Positions 22,801 through 27,434 of a stretch of DNA of 35,046 nt are shown here, in pieces; within the stretch, counting starts at the first letter, position 1; each line of letters opens with the position of its first letter. Source of the stretch: JAVEYA01 sp034003745 (GTDB lineage Bacteria; Bacillota; Peptococcia; DRI-13; PHAD01); contig JAVEYA010000017.1 of NCBI GenBank assembly GCA_034003745.1, positions 1-35,046 on the forward strand, written 5' to 3'. Position numbers and translations under genes: made by a program. A model generated the notes under the pieces. That model was not told the DNA's origin and made no database searches. It was given only the letters and a program-made list of their open reading frames with translations.

Positions 22801-24061
22801 TGCCGGAATTGGGGCCATCAGCGGCGCCGTCCGTATGGGCGTAGCCCTGACGGCGGGAAACTTATTTCCGGCTGGCGCCACCGCAACGTATCAGTGGCAA
22901 AAGTGTAATTCTGCCGATGGCATCTATACAGCTATTCCCGGGGCCACGGGCCTGATTTATACACCGGGCCTCGATGATCTGAACAAATATATTAAAGTAG
23001 CGGCTACGGGTTCCGGCGTCTTTACGGGCACAGTAACCAGCGCGGCCGTGGGACCGGTGGAAGTCGCTCCGCTTGTGTCCATTGGACCTCCCGGCGGTTC
23101 CCTGGAAGTCGGGTATACCCTTACTGCAGGTGTGATATCCCCTGCCGGAGCCATCGTAACCTATCAATGGCAAAAAGGCTGGTCCGACACAAATTATCAG
23201 AATATAAACGGCGCCACCGGCGCAAGCATTGTTATCGATGCAGAATCGGCCTGGTATAGAGTGGTGGTTACCGGACTCAACGGCTATTCCGGTACATTGG
23301 CCAGCGCAGGCGTGGGACCGGCCAGAATAGCGGCGGATCCCCTCAAGGCCATTGGCCCCGTCAGCGGCGACCCAAAAGTGGGCGGCAGTCTGACGGCAGG
23401 CGCTTTGAGCCCATCCGGGGCGACGGCTGTTTACCAGTGGCAAATCGCTGATACTGCAGGCGGCGCATACAGCGACATAGATGGAGCTGTAGGAAATACG
23501 TACATTCCGGAACCCGCTGATGAAGGTAGATATCTGCGAGTCGTGGCCACGGGGACCGGCTTGAATAAGGGCGCAGTAACCAGCTCAGGCGTAGGCCCGG
23601 TGGAACCTGAAGAGCAACTGATGAAGATGGAACTCTTATTAACGCTGCCGCCTCCGCTCAATCCTGAAGAAGAAATGCTGGAGAAGATCGAGCTTGGTGA
23701 GGAAGAGACGGAACTGATTCAGGAAGAGACTGAACTGACTCCGGAAGAATCGGAAACGCTTCCGGGAGAGACTGAACTGACTTTGGAAGAATCGGAAACG
23801 CCCACAGTGGGAACAGGTACTGAACCGTCTGATCCGGAGACTGCCGAGCCTCCTGAAGAATCGGGAACCGGATCGGAGAAGGACGGACACAGCCCTGAGC
23901 CGGATCCGGAGATTACTACACCGCCTCCTGCTCCCAGGCCGGAAGACGAGCCGGAAGAGGACGGACCGGGGGACGACCCGGATCCCGGACCGGAACCGGA
24001 AACGCCGGAACCGGAACATGAGCCGGAGGAGCCGGCCCCAGAGCCTGAACCTGACGTATAA
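16835..24061 (+). CDS. Giant Ig-like repeat surface adhesin (2408 residues)
   Basis: This is a very large secreted protein. The leader has a basic start (MSHKKRSRFVFKR), a hydrophobic core (about 16-35) and SSAKYILSE, the same A-K-Y motif as the other cargo proteins. From about residue 57 to 2258 it consists of 24 tandem domains of about 90 residues. Their consensus runs from LTAIGPISGTxQVG, through TLTAGALSPAGATVTYQWQ and IPGATxNTYT, to NKYIKVVATGTGxYxGTVTSA and GPV. These resemble Ig-like beta-sandwich repeats of bacterial surface proteins. The last 150 residues are disordered, very rich in Glu, Pro and Asp. I see no LPXTG motif, SLH domain, LysM or final membrane helix, so how it stays on the cell is unclear. 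AGGAGGTGG precedes the ATG. Confidence 0.9.
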   Translation: MSHKKRSRFVFKRNIPVLPLLFLLLALSWPFSPAVSSAKYILSESYLIHISSANKYPLTALGASSGSAKAGETLTAGALSPVGATAVYQWQKSAVAEGPYENIPEATGSVYTLTHYDAGYYIRVSAVGTGHYSGTVTSVPSGPVLEGLIPLESIGAINGTLQVGHLLSAGEVSPGGATVHYQWQRAGASAGEYADIAGATETLYRLSADDHNKYIRVIATGYGEYVGTVTSASRGPVAAAVLTALAPITGTTEAGYTLTAGAVTPDGATVTYQWLRSSSANGTYAAISGATNSAYTLVSADNNQYIKVVVTGTGAYTGSITSSYKGPVRAAIALTAIGPVTGTPQAGQPLTAGALSPAGATAVYQWQSADTPGGAYTNIPGATSTVYTPGASELDKYVRVVATGNGDYKGTVTSAAFGPIAKGQLTAISPIIGTSQVGHTLAAGTLTPLQATVTYQWQAADSPEGTYVNIPGATSATYHLTTSQLNKYLRLIATGTGSYTGTVSSPAIGPVVTEVISLTAMEAIAGTLNIGQVLSAGALSPAGASATYQWQRGDTADGVYLPISGATSAIYTLTAEDYHKFIKVVATGSGGYAGSITSAAAGPVTEAQLTYVANIIGTTEVGYTLTAGEMSPVDATVTYQWQRSSSLTGTYQNITGATARTYTLTSAENMAFVRVVVTGNGVYAGSVTSLAVGPIRTATPITAIEPINGTAQLGATLTAGALTPAGATAVYQWHISDTLNGVYTDIAGATSNTYTPVTADYNKYLKVSATGTGTFKATVTSAAKGPITVGTLTAIGPVGGTAQTGGTLTAGALTPPGATVTYQWKISSALGGVYQDIPGATGSMYTPVTGDLNKYIKVVATGTGSYAGTAESAAVGPIVSEVMPLTGIGEINGTRQVEQSLAAGALLPAGAAATYQWQRSDTADGVYQIISGATASIYTLTGSDYNKYIKVVATGAGSYSGTVISAAAGPIAAAPLTAVASITGTTEVGYTLYTGALTPAAATVNYQWQTSTSANGPFTNLSGATGSSYPLHQSNNGAYIRVSATGSGGYFGTVFSPAVGPIKAAIPLASIASIGGTAQVGLTLTAGAVNPLPATVTYQWKRADTPDGYYQDILGATGNTYTPVAGDCDKYLKVAATGTGNYKGTVTSAPKGPVTLGVITAIAPIGGTAQMDETLTAGLVSPAGATVTYQWQRAALTGGPWQNIEGAVSNTYIPVAEDLNKFIRVIAAGSQYYTGTVNSAPIGPVGVETTPLTDVGAINGIVQVGGILEPGQLSPTGATATYQWQRCDTADGVYINIPGAMGNTYTPVAGDFNKFLKVAATGSGSYSGTVFSASAGPVEAGTLTAIGPISGSLQVGYTLTAGALSPAGATVTYQWQRSNAPDGVFQNITGAIGTSYTLTTAENWAFIRVVVTGTGGYSGTVTSAAVGPARGAEPLTAIGAISGSAKVGSILTAGSLTPMGATVLYQWQVSDAADGVYEDVFGATGNTYIPVAGDFNKYLRVTATGTGEFRDTVTSEAKGPVTLGTITAIAPISGVAQIGDTLTAGALTPAGATAAYQWRIASSLNGVYTDIPGATEITYSPSPSDLNKYLKVTATGIGNYTGTVTSAATGPVVNEVIPLTGIGSVNGIPQVEEILAAGAVTPAGAAVTYQWQRSDSAGGVYQNIAGANAPAYALKESDYNKFFRVAVTGTGGYTGIAVSAAVGPVAAAPLTYIGPISGSLQAGYTLVAGAVSPPGATVTYQWQRSLDQYPDSGYQNINGATAATYLLTSSENWRHVRVVVTGTGGYIGTLTSAPSGRIENRAVSLTAIGPISGSIQVGKTLTAGILTPSAATALYQWQSAAAEDGTYSNIVGATGNTYTLTSGEYNEYIRVLAIGTGEYKDTVASAAVGPVTLGAISAIGPVSGSAEVGGTLTAGPLSPAGATATYQWQIADTSGGAYGNIDGATENTYSPVESDLNKYIRVVATGTGNYTGTVTSAPTGPIMEEVTPLAGIGAISGAVRMGVALTAGNLFPAGATATYQWQKCNSADGIYTAIPGATGLIYTPGLDDLNKYIKVAATGSGVFTGTVTSAAVGPVEVAPLVSIGPPGGSLEVGYTLTAGVISPAGAIVTYQWQKGWSDTNYQNINGATGASIVIDAESAWYRVVVTGLNGYSGTLASAGVGPARIAADPLKAIGPVSGDPKVGGSLTAGALSPSGATAVYQWQIADTAGGAYSDIDGAVGNTYIPEPADEGRYLRVVATGTGLNKGAVTSSGVGPVEPEEQLMKMELLLTLPPPLNPEEEMLEKIELGEEETELIQEETELTPEESETLPGETELTLEESETPTVGTGTEPSDPETAEPPEESGTGSEKDGHSPEPDPEITTPPPAPRPEDEPEEDGPGDDPDPGPEPETPEPEHEPEEPAPEPEPDV
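17003..23610 (+). repeat. 24 Ig-like repeat units arranged as six copies of a four-domain block
   Basis: Units are about 270-276 bases. They fall into four subtypes that recur every fourth unit. Units 3, 7, 11, 15, 19 and 23 have GYTL, and most have AENxAFxRVVVTG. Units 4, 8, 12, 16, 20 and 24 mostly end NTYTPxxxxxNKYLKV with AKGPVTLG-like linkers. Units 5, 9, 17 and 21 end GPxVxEV, with 13 similar. Units 2, 6, 10, 14, 18 and 22 start with a GAINGTxQV-like segment, mostly followed by YQWQRSDTADGVY. Growth by duplication of an about 1.1-kb block is the simplest reading. Confidence 0.85.
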
Positions 24062-24069
24062 AGACAAAA

Positions 24070-24098
24070 AGGCGGGTACACGGTATGTGTATCCGCCT
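24070..24098 (-). terminator. Terminator-like hairpin between the giant gene and the ModE-like gene
   Basis: AGGCGGGTACAC pairs with GTGTATCCGCCT (12 pairs, one G-U). On the minus strand it is followed by TTTTTGTCTTT, so it most likely ends the LysR/ModE-like transcript. On the plus strand there is no T run, but it may still limit read-through from the giant gene. Confidence 0.7.
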
Positions 24099-24155
24099 CT
24101 TGCATTACCGGAAAAAAAAGAAGCCGTTTCAATCGATGAAGCGACTTCTTTAATC

Positions 24156-24485
24156 TTATTCCGGGAAATATTTATCGAAAGTGGCCTGGATGTTGGCGTC
24201 TACCTCCAGTTTAAAGCGCTCATAGCGGCTCAGGAATTCAATCGCTTCCGGGGTCAGGGTCGAACCGCCGCCGGTTTTCCCGCCGCTGGCGCTTTCCAGA
24301 AGTTTGAAGCCGATTCTTTTTTCCACCATCTGAATGGTCTTCCAGGCTTTATTATAGGATAAATCCAGTTCTTTGGCGGCCTGATTCAACGAACCCAGTT
24401 TCTGCACCTCCAGGAGAATACGATAGGGTCCCTGGCCAAAAGCTTTACCATCATTGTCGAACCATAAGCGGCAGCATACTTTCAT
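24156..24485 (-). CDS. ModE-like winged helix DNA-binding protein without molybdate-binding domain
   Basis: This 109-residue protein matches the N-terminal winged helix of ModE: GPYRILLEVQKLGSLNQAAKELDLSYNKAWKTIQMVEKRIGFKLLE, then GGKTGGGSTLTPEA. ModE normally carries C-terminal TOBE/MOP domains that sense molybdate; these are absent, and the chain ends after the dimerisation helix. The start lies 36 bases after the LysR stop on the same strand, so the two may be one transcript; AAGGAG is 13 bases upstream of the ATG. Placed beside a molybdenum enzyme cluster, it may coordinate cluster expression with cofactor supply, but its signal is unknown. Confidence 0.85.
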   Translation of the reverse strand: MKVCCRLWFDNDGKAFGQGPYRILLEVQKLGSLNQAAKELDLSYNKAWKTIQMVEKRIGFKLLESASGGKTGGGSTLTPEAIEFLSRYERFKLEVDANIQATFDKYFPE

Positions 24486-24521
24486 GTGATAACCCCAGCT
24501 CCTTGTGCAAGGTACTCATTA

Positions 24522-25436
24522 TTATTTATCGGGGAAAGGGAGAGATTTGGTGATATTGTTGTTGACCCATTGCAAGGCGAACTTTACGAACACTTTCAGT
24601 GTGGGCGGAACGTCGGTGGTAGCCTTGACCGCCAGGTAAATCTTCCTGTTGATGGTAGGCGAGAGCGATAATATTTTCAGGCTGGGGTCAATATCCAGCG
24701 CAGCCACATAGGAGGAAAAGGCGGTAATGCCCAGTTCCTCACGCACCAAACCCATGATGGTCCGGACATGTGTGCAGGTGAGCAAGACGCGGGGCTCGAA
24801 ACCCTCTACCCGGCAGGCCTGAATAAAATCAGCAAAATGCCCCGAAACCTGGGGTGGAACGATAAAATTCTCGTCCTGCAACTCTTTTAATTCCACACTG
24901 TCCCGGTGAGCCAGCGGATGCCGGTCACTGACCACCACGACCATCTGGTCACTGATTAAAGGAAAGAATTGAAACTCATTGCTGGGTACGGCGTGCTGGA
25001 TGATGGCGGCGTCAATTTTGGAGGAGTGCAGCATATCCAGGAGTTCGTCGCATTGTTCTTCCACAAAGCTGATTTTTACACCGGGATAGTTTTTTTGAAA
25101 GGAAGCCAGGAGATTGGGTAAACGATAATAACCGATAATAGGATGAATACCCAGCGCTAGGTTCCCCTTAACAATGGTTGTATATTCGTGAATACTTCTC
25201 CTGGTATCGTTCACTGCCGACAAGATTTTCTTGGCGTGCAAGATGAACTCTTCTCCGGCCGGGGTGAGCTGCACCGACCGGGTTGTCCGGACAAATAAGG
25301 AGACGCCGAGTTCGTTTTCCAGCTTGCCGATCTGCTGAGACAGCGAAGATTGGGAAGTTTTTATTTCTTCCGCCGCCCGGGTAAAATTTTGATATTTTGC
25401 GACAGCCAAAACATATTCCAATTGATGTAACTCCAT
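24522..25436 (-). CDS. LysR family transcriptional regulator
   Basis: This 304-residue protein has an N-terminal LysR helix-turn-helix (MELHQLEYVLAVAKYQNFTRAAEEI; TSQSSLSQQIGKLENELGVSLFVRTTRSV; residues 1-60) and a two-lobe effector-binding domain starting at about residue 90 (GNLALGIHPIIGYYRLPNLLASF). GGGGAG precedes the ATG. It is transcribed divergently from the Mo-hydroxylase/CoA-transferase/transporter cluster across a 569-base gap that contains a T-N11-A dyad. It is therefore the prime candidate for substrate-responsive control of that cluster. The effector is probably the imported acid or its CoA thioester, by analogy with aromatic-pathway LysR proteins (CatM/BenM group). Confidence 0.92.
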   Translation of the reverse strand: MELHQLEYVLAVAKYQNFTRAAEEIKTSQSSLSQQIGKLENELGVSLFVRTTRSVQLTPAGEEFILHAKKILSAVNDTRRSIHEYTTIVKGNLALGIHPIIGYYRLPNLLASFQKNYPGVKISFVEEQCDELLDMLHSSKIDAAIIQHAVPSNEFQFFPLISDQMVVVVSDRHPLAHRDSVELKELQDENFIVPPQVSGHFADFIQACRVEGFEPRVLLTCTHVRTIMGLVREELGITAFSSYVAALDIDPSLKILSLSPTINRKIYLAVKATTDVPPTLKVFVKFALQWVNNNITKSLPFPDK

Positions 25437-25674
25437 AATCTCCCCCCTGATTTAGCGAAACTTATAATAAATTGGTACTTATATTATAACGTAAACAAAT
25501 AGAAAAAGCTTTACTTTTTATTAATAAGTAAAGCTGATTAATTCAATCACTAATACATATTTAACTTAAGCAGATTCTGAATGTTACAATAACAGTAACT
25601 AAAATAAGCTTCTATGTGTGTGTGTTGAAATGTGAAGTTTTGCTCATGTCTTTGTTTTTATCCGCATGAAACTT

Positions 25675-25684
25675 GGCACGTGCC
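25675..25684. promoter_or_regulatory. GGCACGTGCC palindrome
   Basis: A perfect ten-base GC-rich palindrome sits in otherwise AT-rich DNA between the LysR gene and the catabolic cluster. It resembles a sigma-54 -24 element at first sight, but the -12 GC is not at the right spacing. Confidence 0.35.
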
Positions 25685-25703
25685 TGTCTCCGCGTTTACA
25701 GGG

Positions 25704-25727
25704 TTAAATAAGGAGGAGGAGATAACG
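25704..25727 (+). repeat. Orphan copy of the leader/ribosome site of the FAD subunit gene
   Basis: TTAAATAAGGAGGAGGAGAT continues to TAACG and matches 23 of 24 bases of the ribosome-binding region at 25983-26006. No start codon follows: GGA stands where the GTG start would be. It may be a remnant of a deleted gene copy or of an upstream duplication. Confidence 0.7.
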
Positions 25728-25747
25728 GATACAGAATAATCTTAAAC

Positions 25748-25771
25748 CGTTATGCAAGACCAAGTATAACG
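25748..25771. promoter_or_regulatory. Inverted repeat CGTTAT-N12-ATAACG
   Basis: A perfect six-base inverted repeat with a 12-base spacer lies in the divergent control region. It is a possible accessory operator. Confidence 0.3.
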
Positions 25772-25824
25772 TATGCAGAAAAAAATGTCAACATGATCTT
25801 GTGAAAAAATTTTTGGATTTTAAA

Positions 25825-25849
25825 GAATTATGTATACATTGAATAATTC
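25825..25849. promoter_or_regulatory. Probable LysR-type operator (T-N11-A dyad)
   Basis: GAATTAT and ATAATTC form a perfect seven-base dyad separated by exactly 11 bases, the T-N11-A geometry of LysR regulator sites. It lies between the divergent LysR gene and the catabolic cluster. A second dyad, TTGTGAAAAA (25799) and TTTTTCACAA (25852), encloses it. No clear -35/-10 pair was found right next to it. Confidence 0.55.
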
Positions 25850-26005
25850 AATTTTTCACAAAGATTCAATATTTTCCTTTTAGTTTTGACAAGTATTAAG
25901 GGATTGGAAAGGAGGAGGGTTGCACAGCGAATCAGGTTAAGTTAACAGGAGGTATAGGAGGTTCATCTTTCCCAAGTAAAACTTAAATAAGGAGGAGAAG
26001 ATAAC

Positions 26006-26881
26006 GTGTATTTACCAGATTTTGATTATTATGCACCCGAAAGCGTTGAAGAAGCATGTAAGTATTTGACGTCTTTTGACGGAAAACTCGTCAAATTAGT
26101 CAACGGCGGGACCGACGTGATTCCGAAGATGAAGCACGGTACGCTCACGCCGGACGTCATCGTATCACTCAGAAACTTAACTTCTTTGAAGAAAATTGAA
26201 TATGTGAAAGGAAAAGGCATAGTTATTGGGGCGGGCAACACGCACAATGACCTGGTCTTTTCTGAAGTTTTAAACGGCAAATATAACTCTGTCTCAAACG
26301 CGGCCAGCACCATGGCGGCGAATCAGGTTCGTCACGCCGGCACGATCGGCGGCAATATCATCAGCGCGGTTCCTTCCGCAGACCTGCCGCCTATTTTAAT
26401 TGTCTTGAATGCAACGGTTAAGTTTGTGGGACCCCAAGGCGAACGCGTTCTGCCGATTGAAGAAGTGTTCGCCGGCCCCTCGAAGACCGTGATTGCTCCG
26501 GATGAAATTTTGACCGAGATCGTTATTCCCGATCAAAAAATGACCGGCAGCAAATACTATAAATTCGCTCTCCGTAAAGCCGGGGCGCTGGCCGTAGTCG
26601 GCGTAGCCGCCGCTGTGGAAGTTGAAGGCGGCGTTATCAAAGACGCCCGTATTTCCCTGGGTGCTGTTGGACCGACTCCTCTGCGCGCCAAGAAGGCGGA
26701 AGAATTCCTGAAAGGCAAGAAAGTCAGTGAGGAAGTTTTGGCCGAAGCCGGAGAAATTGCCAAGACCGAAGCCAAACCGATTTCCGACTTCAGAGCCTCC
26801 GCGGACTATCGCGCCGATCTGGTTAGAATCTACACCAAGCGCGCCTTAAAATACGCTATTGAGAATGGCCATAACGGCTAA
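26006..26881 (+). CDS. Molybdenum hydroxylase FAD-binding subunit (CoxM/XdhB type)
   Basis: This 291-residue protein has the FAD motifs of the xanthine dehydrogenase medium subunit: VNGGTDVIPKMK (about 32-43) and RHAGTIGGNIISAVPSAD (109-126), and a C-terminal CO-dehydrogenase-flavoprotein domain (ALAVVGVAAAVEV; RADLVRIYTKRAL). It passes electrons between the 2Fe-2S centres and the external partner. 4-Hydroxybenzoyl-CoA reductase has an extra 4Fe-4S loop in this subunit; here only one cysteine is present, so that cluster is absent. The GTG start follows AAGGAGGAGAAG. First gene of the cluster, in the order FAD, Fe-S, Mo subunit. Confidence 0.92.
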   Translation: MYLPDFDYYAPESVEEACKYLTSFDGKLVKLVNGGTDVIPKMKHGTLTPDVIVSLRNLTSLKKIEYVKGKGIVIGAGNTHNDLVFSEVLNGKYNSVSNAASTMAANQVRHAGTIGGNIISAVPSADLPPILIVLNATVKFVGPQGERVLPIEEVFAGPSKTVIAPDEILTEIVIPDQKMTGSKYYKFALRKAGALAVVGVAAAVEVEGGVIKDARISLGAVGPTPLRAKKAEEFLKGKKVSEEVLAEAGEIAKTEAKPISDFRASADYRADLVRIYTKRALKYAIENGHNG

Positions 26882-26897
26882 GAAAGGAGTGAGTGGA

Positions 26898-27413
26898 TTG
26901 TCAACCAATTTTATTATTGATAAGAATGGCATGAAACGTTACCTCGTTACCATTAAGGTAAACGGGACGGAGTATACCAAATTAATCAAGGCCAACTGCC
27001 TGTTGTCCAACTTCCTGCGGGACGAACTGGAACTGACCGGGACGAAAAAAGGCTGCGAAATAGGAGACTGCGGGTCTTGCACGGTTATTTTGAACGGCAA
27101 ACCCATTAACTCCTGCCTGATCCTGGCCCTTGACGCCGACGGCGCAGAAGTTATGACCGTGGAAGGCTTGGCTGCTTCCAATGAGCTGGACATCATCCAG
27201 AAGAAATTCCTGGAGTACGGCGCTATCCAGTGCGGTTATTGCTCCGCCGGGATGCTCATGTCCGCCAAGGCTCTTTTGACCAAGAACCCGAAACCTACCG
27301 AAGACGAAATCCGCGCCGGCATTTCCGGAAACCTCTGCCGCTGCACCGGTTATATCAACATCATCAAGGCGATCACCGCTGCATCCGGTCAAGAAGTTTC
27401 GGACAGCCATTAA
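26898..27413 (+). CDS. Molybdenum hydroxylase 2x[2Fe-2S] subunit (CoxS/XdhC-small type)
   Basis: This 171-residue electron-transfer subunit holds the plant-ferredoxin-type cluster as GCEIGDCGSC plus a later C (C53, C58, C61, C73) and the second cluster as CGYC and CRC (C112, C115, C147, C149) in the helical domain. Both are complete. The TTG at 26898 is chosen because AAAGGAG lies at proper spacing; a longer frame from 26859 would overlap the FAD gene and lacks a ribosome site. The large Mo subunit starts 21 bases later. Confidence 0.92.
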   Translation: MSTNFIIDKNGMKRYLVTIKVNGTEYTKLIKANCLLSNFLRDELELTGTKKGCEIGDCGSCTVILNGKPINSCLILALDADGAEVMTVEGLAASNELDIIQKKFLEYGAIQCGYCSAGMLMSAKALLTKNPKPTEDEIRAGISGNLCRCTGYINIIKAITAASGQEVSDSH

Positions 27414-27434
27414 TTTAAAAGGAGGGAGAAAAAC

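Noticed and set aside
17003..23610. Long array of regular repeats, at first glance possibly CRISPR-like or satellite DNA
   Set aside because: Units are about 270 bases, all in one open frame, and vary mostly as protein repeats. There are no short identical repeats with unique spacers.
23639..24132. Minus-strand open frames rich in Arg/Phe or Ser/Gly opposite the acidic tail
   Set aside because: Low-complexity shadows of the Glu/Pro-rich coding sequence.
25673..25690. Possible sigma-54 promoter (TGGCACG-like) before the catabolic cluster
   Set aside because: The -12 GC dinucleotide is not at the required distance from the -24 GG, and no sigma-54 activator gene is in the window.
25886..25914. 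TTGACA as the -35 of the catabolic promoter
   Set aside because: No -10-like sequence occurs 16-18 bases downstream; that position holds an AAAGGAGG-like stretch.
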